Shown here one piece after another: positions 21,580 through 32,264 of a DNA stretch of 64,000 nucleotides. Each line of letters begins with the position of its first letter. Within the stretch, counting starts at the first letter, position 1. The notes under the pieces are model-generated. The model saw only the letters and a list, made by a program, of their open reading frames with translations, was not told the DNA's origin and did no database searches. This DNA is from Cephalopachus bancanus (taxonomy: Eukaryota; Chordata; Mammalia; Primates; Tarsiidae), in assembly GCA_027257055.1 (NCBI GenBank), contig JAPVLO010000138.1, positions 6,696,001 to 6,760,000 on the forward strand, in the 5' to 3' direction. The position numbers and the translations under genes are program-made.

Positions 21580-24500
21580 TTACACTGAAAATATATAAAT
21601 ACTAGCATAAATAAACTGACCACAGAATTTACTAAAATTAACACCTACAACCATGACTTCTCTCTGATAAGGCAAATACTGTGCTAATAAGATGTAATTT
21701 AGTTTGAAAACATTTTTTTTGGAGCTGCGTGAATGTGGCGATTATTATTGACATACTTTGTTTTTCAAAACTCTTGTGGTATAAGAGTCCCGGGGGTTAT
21801 CTATGAAGAAACAACAATAGTTTTTGTTTTTTGTTTTTGTTTTTTAATAGAATGTAAGATAGATTGGAAAAATGGCTGCAATTGTACCTACTGATAAATT
21901 CCTCAGTTTGGCATTCCAAAGGGGAGTATTCATTGACTAAGTTTTCTAAAAACTATGTTGGATAGGTATGAATAATATGATTTCCTTTCAACTTTTTCAA
22001 ATAGTTATATTATTGGTGAGATGGCTAATTATGAATTATTTCCCAACATAATAATGTTAACGTTTCAACTACAATTTAGTGATTGGAGTTCCTTTTTAGG
22101 GATCAATTCATATTATGTTATATAGATTTAGATGAATTGAACCTATGTTGGTAGAATTCTGGGGTGCAGATAAATCTATGGTAAGGAGCTAAATAAAAGA
22201 GAAATAAAATCATGGAACAAGAGAAAGCAGGGAAAAAATCTGGTATTTCATTAAAATGGAAACTATAAATCTTCACCTTTTTGAAGAAACTTGATTCACT
22301 TGCATAGAAGTTTTTCAATGACAGAAGCTTCCACAGATTCTTTACGAATAGATGTTGATTCTCCCCAGGAATGACCTTTACCACCTCTCATTGACTGCAG
22401 GTCCGAAATGAGAATTAGTTCCCAACAACCAGACAGAGAAGCACAAAGGTGATTCCCAGAAGAGGCAGCCTATGCACTCAAAGTGTTAGATGATCTATTG
22501 ACAGAAGGTATAACAATCTCTATTGGCAGAAGTCTGGGAAGCATATGTAGATAAGCATAGATTTTAAAGTTCTCAGACAAATGTAGGCAGAATAGAAGGC
22601 TCGTTGTGTCAAATGTATTGACATTGTGCTCTTGACTGAGAATAAGTATTTAATAAGTTGGCTCAATCATCAGGGATTGGTTTGAAGAGTCTGTTAGAAT
22701 AGCTTAATTGATACCCGGACTCAGTGACTACCTCATTCATTAATGCTGATAAGTAAGAACCATTCTGCCTTAGTGTAGGGGATAAAGTCTAAAGGCTGAA
22801 TGCTCAAGAGAATGGGAATAATAGATTCAGTCACTCAATTTCTGCCCACAGCATGGTTGTTCAAGAGAAAACAATTAGGTACATGTAAAATGTGAAACAT
22901 CTTGCAATGTTTCATATTCCAATTTAGTACAATTGGTCTATACTACTCTAAAGATCACAATGTTAAGAAAAATAAGGAAGGGCTAAGGAATTCTTTAAGA
23001 TTAGAGAAAACTAAAGTCAAGTTGCCATTGGATGCATTATGTGTTCCTGGATTGGATCCAGAAGATTGTTGTTTTGATCTTTAGTTTTCTTTTAGCTTCT
23101 TTTTAAGCTTTACAAGGCCCTATTGTAACAGTTGATAAGACGTTACTATGGATTTTACAATAAATAACAATGTTGTATTAGTAGTAAATATTTTGAATTT
23201 GAGAAATCCACATTGATTGCCTAAGAGAATGTTCTTGTTCCCACAAAATATGGACTACTTGTAGCTTAACAACTCGTGATATTTGCAACTTACCCTAAAG
23301 TACTTCCACCAAGTTCACAAAGCAAGAGCCTTCCACCAGGTTCATTTTGCTGAAATACCCTGCAATGGGCAAAGAAATGACTGGACTTTTCTCCAGTCTC
23401 CCAGAAGTCCCTATATATATTTTCCAGGATTATAATGTACTAGGGCATGGGTACATTACAGATGTAATGTTGATTACTGGATATTGTCTCTGAAAACAAC
23501 TTTAAATCCTGTAGAACTAAAACAACGTTATGATGATCTGACTGGGTAAGAACTTTAAAAGGTCAAGTATTTAAGGGAAAATTTTCCCTAATCATCTCAC
23601 AATGGGTTGAGCATGACTGTGGAAACTTGATATTTACTTTCCCAATTCCATTATGTATAGAAGTAATAAATATAATTAATTACTGGTAGATGGGCTGTGT
23701 TGATTCCCTGATTCATTCATTATGAGATACTGTTGTGAAATGACCCAAGCTGGAATACCCTGCAACAGCCCTTTTTCCCTATAAAGATAGCTAATAATAA
23801 TAATAATAATAACTTCCTTATAATATTAGAGAGATTAATACTGCCATAAAACACTTGAAAGTTTTAAAATTAGTGATTCCTACCACATGAATTTACCTCT
23901 GACTGGCTGGTACAAAAGCCAGATTATCCATGGAAAAAGGTTATAGAGAATTATAAAATCAGTCAGGTGCTAACTGTTCTAATGGATTTAGTATCAGTTC
24001 TGAAAAAAGTCATTGTAGCTCCTTGTATCTGCAGTACCATTATTGATCTAGCAAGTACTTTCCTTTCCTATATCTATCAGTAAAAATAATAAATATCAGA
24101 TGTATTGTTTTGCCCAGTTTGGATATTGGAAAGGATTTACCAGACTTCATAGAGTATGCTAATGAGAGGGTTTTATTTGATCATTATCAATACAGTGCAA
24201 TGAAAGAAAGTAAATGCAGGTAAAAGCATCAGGAATCCTAGAGATAATAACCCTGACACCTCATGGTTCTATCTTTGCACATATTTAGGCTAAGTCTTTG
24301 TCTCAAATTTGTATGATCTCTGCCAGGAATATTGACTTTAGAAAAATTCAAGGAGCTCTCAGTGTGAGATTCCCAGAAATACCCTTGGTCGATATTCAAG
24401 TTATGCTTGCCAACCAGTTAGGACAGTTGCAAATTATCAGTTTGTATAGAATAATAATTCATTCATTCATTCACTCACTCACTCAGTCTAAGCCCTAGCA

Positions 24501-24913
24501 CATGGAGATGACAAATCTCAGTGATCTGTTCTAGTCTCTTCCTTTGCCTTTTCTAAGCTTCCTTTGCTTTTCTAAAGCTATCTCTTAATATAGAGTTTTA
24601 TTTGTTTGCTATATCTTATTTGGTAATATCAGCTCTTACCCAACATCTCTACATATTATTAAATTATGCCACAGTATTTAAATTATTATCCCAAGTTGAC
24701 TTGTACTTATAGTCCAATTTCTTTTCCGACTTCCAGGCTCTTACGTATTACTGCTTGCTGCTGATATACAATAGGAATTCAGTAGCAATTTAAAACAGTG
24801 TTGTCATAACAATATTTTCATAATCATCTCTACCTAAACTATCTCTTTTTTTAGTTTCTTGTTTGAGGGAATAGCATTCTTAGAAGCTCACTTCATAAAA
24901 TTGGCAGTTTTCC
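21580..24913. other. Long unassigned segment
   Basis: I recognise no repeat family with confidence in about 3.3 kb. It has more mixed composition than the AT-rich deserts elsewhere and may hold an old endogenous retrovirus or LINE interior, but no diagnostic block was found. Small simple repeats: (AAT)n at about 23795-23813 and ATTC/ACTC repeats at 24459-24487. Short frames (22902-23084, 24298-24498) have no recognisable domain. Confidence 0.4.
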
Positions 24914-25199
24914 TTTCTTTTTTTTTTGAGTTGGAGTCTCACTCTGTCGCCCAGACTGGAGTACAGTGGCCATTCCCGGTCATTGCAACCTCGAACTGCT
25001 GGGCTGCGGCGATCCTTCCGCCTCAGCCTTCCAAGTTGCTGGAACTACAGACGCTACCACGCCCGGCTAATTTTTGATTTAGTGTAGAGATGAGGTTTCT
25101 CCAAGTTGCCCAGGCGGGTCTCGAACTCGCGGGCTCAGGCAATTCATTCACCTCAGCCTCCCAAAGCGTGGGATTACAGGCTGAGCCACCGAGCCCGGC
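24914..25199 (-). mobile_element. Alu dimer, inverted
   Basis: Reversed Alu with a T-run, 'ctcactctgtcgcccagactgg', right-arm 'ggccattcccggtcattgc' and left-arm 'tctccaagttgcccaggcgg'. It ends at 'gccaccgagcccggct'. It mixes young right-arm and older left-arm features. No clear TSD was found. Confidence 0.92.
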
Positions 25200-25599
25200 T
25201 GGCACCAATTTTCAATTCTTTCTTTCTTCTACATCATCATCCAATCTACTACCTGTGGCACTCTAATTCTCCTTTAGCAGTTGAGTTCCCTGGATGAGAA
25301 GTAGTCCCCAGATAACGTAACGAGACAAACTCTAACATGGCTTCTAATAGGGGGAGAAATTTTCTTTCCCTTGGGATGAAAGAAAAAAAGTACAAAGGAG
25401 AAAAAAAACAGGTATTATTTGCTTTAAGACTTTCTCAAAGTCATAAATGACTATTTTACCCAAATTTATTTCCTCTCCTTGGAATTTCCAACATATTTTG
25501 CCTGACAAGAAATCTTGGCATTAAGAACAAAGCTTGTCTTTCCTTCTATCTATTGTTTCTATATAAGGTAAAATTCAAAATGTGAAATACAGAGGAAAA
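25200..25599. other. Unassigned sequence
   Basis: No repeat or gene recognised. Confidence 0.4.
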
Positions 25600-26050
25600 G
25601 AGATAATGAAATTATAAAAGATAATTATAGTACAATAATAAAGTATTTGTGTATCCACATAACAGAATATGCAACAAAATAAAAAGGGACAGTAATAAAA
25701 ACGAGATAAATTTGTATGTATGCGACAACATGGATGGATCTCAAAAGCATTATACTGAGTAAAAAAAAAAAAAAGAGCCAAAGACAGCACCAACATACTG
25801 CCTAATTTTATTACACAGCAATCTGGAAAAGATAAAATTACAGAAATTGAAATCAGATCAGTGGCTACAAATGGGCAAAGGTGGGTGAAATATTTACTGC
25901 AAAGGGACATGGGGGAACTTTCAGAGGTGATGAAAATGTTACGTATTTGGTTGTGGTAATTATGTTCATCGAGACTCATTGAATTACACACCTAAAAGGG
26001 TTAATATTATTGTTTGTAAATTATACTTCAATAAACCCAAATAAACATCA
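25600..26050 (+). mobile_element. Old L1 (L1M-type) 3' end
   Basis: Sense-strand sequence with 'aacatggatggatctcaaaa', 'agagccaaagacagcac', 'gatcagtggctacaaatggg', then 'gaattacacacctaaaaggg' and 'aattatacttcaataaaccc'. This is the classic end of old L1M elements. It is highly diverged and non-coding. Confidence 0.75.
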
Positions 26051-26446
26051 AACGAGAAACGAGTACAGTATTGTATGTTATCATTGGTGGCCATTCTTTC
26101 AACTGAGAGAAAGGTTTCTGAAATATTTAAATATGTGTACATGTTTTATATATTATTATATGCAAAGGAATGAATATTTCCACATAGATTTGACGCCAAG
26201 TCCACCATATTCCCAAATGTGCTTGATTATTATCTTTTAAGCTTCTAGGACATAGTTAGCAAGATTGATTGACCTAAACTCCTACATTGCTCTTACAACT
26301 CACCTGTGGCTATTTATTCCCTTTCCCTACTGTATCCACTATGCCTCCACCCCACCATCTTTCCACTAGCTTATTTCAAATGTCTGCTGACAGCCCCGTC
26401 TGTCTTCAGCACCTCTTATCTTCAATCTGTGACATCAGAATTTGAT
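26051..26446. other. Unassigned sequence
   Basis: Nothing diagnostic. The pyrimidine-rich stretch at 26310-26440 could be an upstream part of the L2 remnant that resumes after the Alu. Confidence 0.35.
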
Positions 26447-26556
26447 TTTCTTTTCTTTTTTTTTAATTTTAAAGATGTGGGGTACAATTGAGAATTAGGT
26501 ATACAAGTGGTCATCCTACAGGTAAAGTTTGGGCCTCCCTTTGAAAGTTTCCTGCT
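26447..26556 (-). mobile_element. Very short L1 3' end (type C), inverted
   Basis: Reversed L1 3' UTR: T-run, 'gatgtggggtacaattgaga', then 'ggtaaagtttgggcctc'. It is about 110 bp and ends where the next Alu begins. It shares the 'gtaaagtttgggcctc' block with the element at 15023. Confidence 0.8.
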
Positions 26557-26845
26557 TTCTTTTTTTTTTTTTGAGTTAGAGTCTCACTCTGTTGCCCAGG
26601 CTGGAGTGCAGTGGCACACTCATGGCCACCCCAGCAACAACCTGCCCTGCTGGCCTCCTGCCATCTTTCCAAGTAGCCAGAACTACATGCACGTGTTACC
26701 ACTCCCGGCTAATTTTTGATTTTTATTGTAGAGACGAGGTCTCGCCAAGTTGCCTGGGCTGGTCTCAAACCCATGGGCTCAGGCAATCTCCTCACCTCGA
26801 TCTCCCAAAGGACTGGGATTAAAGGCTGAACCACCAAGCCCGGCC
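26557..26845 (-). mobile_element. Alu dimer, older type, inverted
   Basis: Reversed Alu with 'gtggcacactcatggccacc' and 'gccaagttgcctgggctgg', ending 'accaagcccggcc'. It directly abuts the short L1 end on its left and L2-like sequence on its right. Confidence 0.93.
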
Positions 26846-26861
26846 TGGGAGTTTCTAAAAG

Positions 26862-27405
26862 ATAAATTTCAACACGGCACTCCCTGACATGGAAAACACA
26901 TGAATGAATTCACACTGCTTTTAGAGAAAGTTCAGATTTCTTAACAAGACCTCCATGACTTGAATTCTCTTTGCTGTTCTCCTCCCCATGAACTCAACAT
27001 TTTGGCCAAATTCAGTTGTTTGTGGTTCCTAATATGTGTATTATACTTTTTTGTGACACGGATTTGCAAAAGCTGATTTCTTTGTGTGATGACATTTCCC
27101 CATCCCACAACTCTTTTCCCCCTTTGCCTAATTCTTACTTAGATTTTGCATTGTACTCACCACCTCAAGTCTTGCAGAAAAGCTGATCTGATACCTCCCA
27201 AGGAGTTTTGGGAATATCTGGATATATGTATATACCATCATTCTGCTTATTTCTACCAAAAACTGTATCATACCCTATTATTATTGTATCTATACCTCCA
27301 CTGATATCAACCCTATGAGGTCAGGGTTCATGCCTGTACTTTTAATAGGTGAGCTATATTAAGTTCTCAATAATTATTAAAATGCTCAATGAGTCATTAA
27401 ATATC
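26862..27405 (+). mobile_element. L2 (LINE2) 3' end remnant
   Basis: The motif order fits L2: 'agaaagttcagatttcttaa', 'cctccatgacttgaattct', 'cacctcaagtcttgcagaaa', 'gatacctcccaaggag', and finally 'atgaggtcagggttcatgcc' and 'aagttctcaataattatt'. These correspond to 'gaggtcagggac...' and 'gtgctcaataaatg' at the end of L2. Strongly diverged. Confidence 0.7.
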
Positions 27406-27424
27406 TGAAATTGCTTTCAGAGTT

Positions 27425-27847
27425 TGTGATGTTAGAAGAAATACTTTAGACCCATCAAATTTAACAAAGCTTAGTTGAGCAGAGAACAATTTGTATATTA
27501 GGCAGCCTCCACCCCAGTAAGAGCAGGTTTAACGAGACTCCTTCACTGCCAAGGGCCAGACAGAATTTATAAACAGATAAAGGAAAGTGGGCGACAGAAA
27601 AAGGAAGTGAGGTACAGAAACATCTGGATTGGTTACAGCTTGGTGTTTGCCTTATGTGAACACTGAACAATTGATCACCTGTGAGTGGTTGACGTATGGC
27701 TTCTGTGATTGGCTGATACTTGGTCACCTGATGCAAAAGTAGGTTACCGTCGGTTCACACACCAGTTAGGTGACAGTTCACTATGATTGAAGAGACCTTT
27801 AGGCCAAACTTATAAGGAGGCAGCTTTAGGTTAAACTTAATTTTACA
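27425..27847 (-). mobile_element. ERV solo LTR (probably ERV1), inverted
   Basis: Bounded by TG (27425) and CA (27847). Contents such as 'ggccagacagaatttataaa', 'tctggattggttacagcttg', 'tgattggctgatacttgg' and 'ttataaggaggcagcttt' show CCAAT-type boxes on the minus strand and the look of a retroviral LTR that I remember but cannot name. No internal genes are adjacent. Confidence 0.6.
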
Positions 27848-28204
27848 GTACATTTGAATCTCAACAGTTAAGATGATATCATCTCTGCAGATACATTTTA
27901 GTAAAAACAAAATACCCTATAAGAAATGACACTGTTTACGAAAAAAATTGCAAGATACACAGTGCATCAGAAATTGCTAAAAGAGTACATAGTCCATGCT
28001 CTTATCACGCACACAAACATAAATGGTAACTATACGAAGAGATGGATATGTTAAATAGCTTAATTTTAGCAATCAGTTCACAATGTATACAAAGATCAGA
28101 ACATCCCCTTGCATGCTTAAATATATACAATTTTTATTTGTCAATTTTACCTGAAAAGACACAGGGAAAAGGAAAAATAAATAAAATGTATTATTTAATG
28201 TGTT
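27848..28204. other. Unassigned sequence
   Basis: AT-rich. No repeat or gene recognised. Confidence 0.4.
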
Positions 28205-29155
28205 TCATTAAAAATTTTTTTTTAATTTAAAATTTCAACAGCTTTAGGAGGTACAAATAGTTTCGGTCTGGGCTTTAAGTGTACCCACCACCCCCACCTG
28301 TGCACACTGTATCCACTCCTTTCCCCTCCCCCTTCTAAGTCGCCAGTGACTATTATACCATTCTCTATGTCATTGCATATCCTCAGTTTAACTCCTACTT
28401 ATAAGAGAGAACACGCGGTGTTCAGTTTTCTGTCACTGAGTTAGTTCACTTGGGATGATGTTCTCCAGTTTCATCCAAGTTGTTACAACAGGCATTATTT
28501 CATTCTTTTTGGTAGCTGCATAGTATTCCATGGTGTAGATATACCACATTTTCCTTATTCACTGATTGATTGATGGCATTTGGGATGATTTCACATCTTT
28601 GCAATTGTGAATTATGCTGCAGTGAACATGCGGGTGCAAGTGTCTTTTTTATGTAATGACCTCTGTTCCTTTGGACAGATACCTAGTAGTGGGATTGCTG
28701 GATCAATGGTGGAACTACTTTTAGTTGTTTGGGCAATCTCCATACCACTTTCCATAGAGGCTGTACTAATTTATGCTCTCTGCATCTGCACAAACATCTG
28801 TTGTTATTTTATAATGGCCATTCTGACTGGTGTAGGGTGGTACCTCATGGTGGTTTTAATTTGTATTTTCCATACGGTAAGTGATATTGAGAAGATTTTC
28901 ATATGCTTGTTGGCCATTTGTATATCTTCTTTGGAGAGATGTCTGTTCATGTCATTTGCCTACTTTTTAATGGGGCTTTTTGCATCCCACCCCTTGTTGA
29001 TTTGCTTGAGTTTTTTTTTTTTTTACTATTTTTGTTTTATATAGATTCTGGATATTAGTCCTTTGTCAGATGTATAGTTTGTGAATATGTTCTTCCATTC
29101 TGTAGGTTGCCTATTTGCTCTGTTGATTATTTCTTTTGCTGTGCAGAAACTTTAA
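28205..29155 (-). mobile_element. Older L1 (L1MA/L1PB-like) 3' end, inverted
   Basis: Reversed L1 3' UTR ('ctttaggaggtacaaatagt', 'gtgtacccaccacccc') followed by ORF2 C-terminal sequence ('gggatgatgttctccagttt', 'ttggccatttgtatatctt'). Its 3' UTR differs from the younger types A, B and C. It is 5'-truncated at about 29155. The 145-residue frame at 28607-29044 is on the antisense strand of ORF2 and is not a gene. Confidence 0.82.
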
Positions 29156-30356
29156 AGTTAAATAATAATTTCTTATTCATCTGGAAATTTTAAGATACAT
29201 TCAGAGATAGTATGGTCTATATTTTGTGACAATTTTTCCTGGCTAGGATGCAATAACTTTTTTCACTTTAAACACCACAGCAGCCACTGAAAAAGAATAG
29301 ATTCCCAGAAGAGGATATCTTGCTGTCAGTGGTGTTTAACTGTTATCCTAATCCTTGCTGTACCAGTTATTCTAATTAACATTTCAAACAAAGATCCCAA
29401 AGGATAGGTTCAAAGTACAATCCACTTTTCTTCAAAAGGGAAATACACTATTATACCCTAAGAACAAACCCTTTATTTTTCTGGACAACCTTTAAAACGC
29501 TATATTGATTTTTGAATTATTTTTAGACCCAGAGTCCTTAATGTATAGGCTCATGTATGAAATATATAGTGAATTCTGTGTTTTAGAACAATTGTCTCTA
29601 GAATGATGAATGGGCGCAATCTAATTTCACCAAGAAAATGATTTTGAAGAAAACAACTTTACTGAGTGTTAAAATGTAATTGATCTTTGTTATTAGACGA
29701 AGTCTTTTTGATAGTGTTATACTTTCTAACTACAGATTCTTAACAACTATTTTTTTGAAATTTATACCATAACAGCAAAGAGAAATTAAGAATTGTAAAA
29801 ACAAGTGCTGTCAACACTATAAAATATCTTTTTTAAATTTTCATATTATAAACTTGTTAAATTAATAAAATACATTTGAAGAATATTGAACTCTCATAAG
29901 CAATGCAAACTTTATTCTATATGATGAAAATAGCCTCTATTATGAGAAATTAGGAACATTTTAAAACAGTTTTAATCGTTTGTACAAAAAGTTTATGTGA
30001 CACGTTTGCAAAGATTAAAATTATAATTAGAAAATACATCCAGTATTTAAATAATTCAATGATAAATGTAATTACATAAAATTGCATATCAAATGTTAGT
30101 TCATCTAGTTACTTATGGAAAAAAGGATAGGTTGCCTGATTTACCCTTTAAGAGTGAGACTAGACAAAAATATCTACATAAGAAGAGCTAAAAATCAATA
30201 ATCTCATGGGAATGAGGTGATGACAACTTAGTTTGAGTCTGTTTGTTTTTTTTTTACATTAATTTGCGTTGGTCATGGAAGCTGAACTTCATGTTTTCAT
30301 ATATTTCACTGACTTTGTATTCATACAGACACAAATTTGAATTTAAGGCTCATTTA
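29156..30356. other. Unassigned AT-rich sequence
   Basis: No repeat or gene recognised in 1.2 kb. Confidence 0.4.
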
Positions 30357-31242
30357 TTGCTGGTTGCAGTGGTTCATGTCTATAATTCCAGATCTTTGGG
30401 AGGCCAAGATGGGAGGAAGTCTTGAGACCAAGAGTTTGAGAACAGTCTAAGCAACATAAAGAAACCTCCTCTTTACAAAAAAGAAAAAAAGAAAAAAAAA
30501 TTTTAAACTGAGTGTGGTTGAGATACCACCTAACTCCAGTAAGAATGGCCCTCATTAAGAAAATAAACAAACAACAGATGCTAGTGAGGATGCAGAGAAA
30601 AAGGAATGCTTCTATACTGCTGGTGGGAATGCAAACTAGTGCAACCTCGTTGGAAGACTGTGGCGATTTCTGAAAGAACTAGAAATTGACTTTCCGTATG
30701 ACCCAGCAATCTTCCTATTGGGAATAAACCTGGAGAAACTCAAATCATTCCACAGAAAAGATACCTGAACATGCATGCTTGTTTCAGCTATATTAACAGT
30801 TGTGAAAACATGGAACCAACCATGCTGCCCATCAAAGCTGGACTGGATTTTAAAACATGTGGTACATATACAGAATGGAACATTATGCAGCCATAAAGAA
30901 GCACAAACATATGAACTTGGATGGATTTAGAGTCTATCATATTCAGTGTTCTATCACAGAAACAAATAGAGTACCATATATTCTCACTCATAAGCGAACC
31001 TTGAACAATTATCATAATACTATAAGAAAGTACAAGAAAGGGGATGGCAGTAGTGGGAAACTGCCAGTAGAGGTTGGCGGTGGGATTGACAGTTGAAAGA
31101 AACTGCCAGGAGAGGGAGGGGCTGATTCCAGCTACTTGCGACACTGAGTCCAGGAGGTTGAGGTGACAGTGAGTTGTGATTGTGCCATTGCACTCTGGTC
31201 TGGGTGACAGAGGGAGACCCTGACTCAAATATAAAAATAAGT
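30357..31242 (+). mobile_element. Old Alu split by an L1 fragment
   Basis: The left arm starts at 'gctggttgcagtggttcatg' and runs to about 30520. The right arm resumes at about 31124 ('attccagctacttgcgacac') and ends in a short A-rich tail. Flanks share 'gctcattt' (30348-30355, 31243-31250), the likely TSD. It looks like an AluJ-aged copy. About 15 bp of Alu right-arm start is missing at the L1 junction. Confidence 0.85.
30521..31122 (+). mobile_element. L1 fragment lacking 3' end and poly-A, inside Alu
   Basis: Sense L1 from 'agataccacctaactccagt' (late ORF2) through the ORF2 stop into the 3' UTR ('gggaaactgccagtagagg', 'ctgccaggagagggagg'). It stops before the usual 'cacacctcatcaac...' end and has no A-tail. 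No TSD is visible at its junctions, and a short piece of host Alu is lost. Confidence 0.88.
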
Positions 31243-31475
31243 GCTCATTTTCCATGGACCACAACTAAAATGTACTTTTGGGTCAAGATATTGCTTGTAA
31301 TTACTCAGAATATTTTTGTGAAAAAGTCCTTATTTTATATTATAAGACTATAAGCATAGGCAGTAATTTTGATTAAACATTATAAAGGCTTTGTCAATTA
31401 ATTTTTTTTTTTTTGCAAAAAAAGCAGGTGCATTAACTATAATATCCAGATTATTTCTGAACTGCCCCAAATTGT
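31243..31475. other. Short spacer before the telomere-like patch
   Basis: AT-rich with a T-run at about 31402-31413. No repeat family was recognised. Confidence 0.4.
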
Positions 31476-31490
31476 AAGAAATGAGAGAGG

Positions 31491-31583
31491 ACAGGGTCAG
31501 AGTCAGGGTCAGGGTCAGGGTCAGGGTTAGGAGATAGGGTTAGGGTTAGGGTTAGGGTCAGGGTCAGGGTCAGGGTTAGGGTT
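31491..31583 (+). repeat. Interstitial telomere-like repeat, TTAGGG and TCAGGG units
   Basis: The array holds seven TCAGGG units, four exact TTAGGG units and a few degenerate ones (TCAGAG, TTAGGA, ATAGGG). They are arranged as a TCAGGG block, a TTAGGG block, a second TCAGGG block and a final TTAGGGTTA. The G-rich strand is the plus strand. An A-run (31584-31591) follows directly. Near-identical direct repeats aagaaatgagagagg (31476-31490) and aagaaatgaaagagg (31590-31604) flank array plus A-run. TCAGGG variants are characteristic of the inner part of mammalian telomeres. Confidence 0.95.
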
Positions 31584-31628
31584 AAAAAAAAGAAATGAAA
31601 GAGGGAGACAGACTGAGATGAAAGAAAG

Positions 31629-31708
31629 AGGGAAGGAAGGGAGGAAGGAAGGAAGGAAGGAAGGAAGGAAGGAAGGAAGGAAGGAAGGAAGGAAGGAAGG
31701 AAGGAAGA
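31629..31708 (+). repeat. (GGAA)n tetranucleotide array
   Basis: About 18 AAGG/GGAA units, nearly perfect, in a larger purine-only tract that starts at about 31590. It lies just downstream of the telomere-like patch. Long GGAA arrays can bind ETS factors, but no nearby gene is seen here. Confidence 0.95.
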
Positions 31709-32066
31709 AAGGGTCACTGTTAATGTGCTCACATAAACCATTGAACATAGGAAAAATAAATTAGCCTTTCACAGTCAGCTATAACTTAACACAAAATGGG
31801 CATAATCAGAGATATTTAGTCACTTAAAGATGTAAAAGAGACGTTCAATAACCAGTCTTCATGGTAAATAGAGTGAATCTATTAATAAATACATCTAATG
31901 ACAAAACACAAAGCCTGTTTTTGCCTCATATTCAAATAGTGCAGTGCTAATCCAAGGCATACAAGGCCAGGGATAATTTCTAACTAATCCTTTCATTATT
32001 TATACCACAATCATGAAGATAGATTCCTACACTAAAGTGATCTTGTAGTATTAACCAGTTAAAACT
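31709..32066. other. Unassigned sequence
   Basis: No repeat or gene recognised. Confidence 0.4.
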
Positions 32067-32264
32067 ATGGTACTCAAACTTTAGCACTTATTAGAATAAT
32101 CTGGAGCTATGTTAAAACACATGGTCCTAGAACCTAATCACTGAGTGATGTGTCAATTCTGATTCAGTTTCCAATTCATTCTGATCCATGTGGATTGGTG
32201 GGGTTTGAGAATTTGATTTTCTATCAAGTTTTCAGGTATTGATTTGAGAACCACTGATCCAAGT
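32067..32264 (+). mobile_element. MER5-like hAT DNA transposon remnant
   Basis: It starts 'tggtactcaaactttagcac', has 'ttagaataatctggagctat' and ends 'tgagaaccactgatc', matching the terminal inverted repeats CAGTGGTTCTCAA...TTGAGAACCACTG of MER5A as remembered. It is about 190 bp, the normal MER5A size. Non-autonomous, no coding capacity. Confidence 0.75.

Noticed and set aside
21580..24913. Possible ERVL or MaLR interior
   Set aside because: Some phrases felt familiar, but I found no protease, reverse transcriptase or integrase motif in any frame, so no call was made.
28607..29044. 145-codon plus-strand frame rich in hydrophobic residues
   Set aside because: It is the antisense strand of an old L1 ORF2 C-terminus; apparent membrane segments come from antisense codons.
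31491..31583. True chromosome end or CRISPR-like array
   Set aside because: The array is too short and is followed by ordinary sequence for 32 kb; units are 6 bp and contiguous, so it is neither a telomere nor a CRISPR.
31451..31748. Frames with repeated Leu-Thr/Pro-Asp and Leu-Pro-Ser-Phe units
   Set aside because: These are translations of the telomere-like and (GGAA)n arrays, not repeat proteins.
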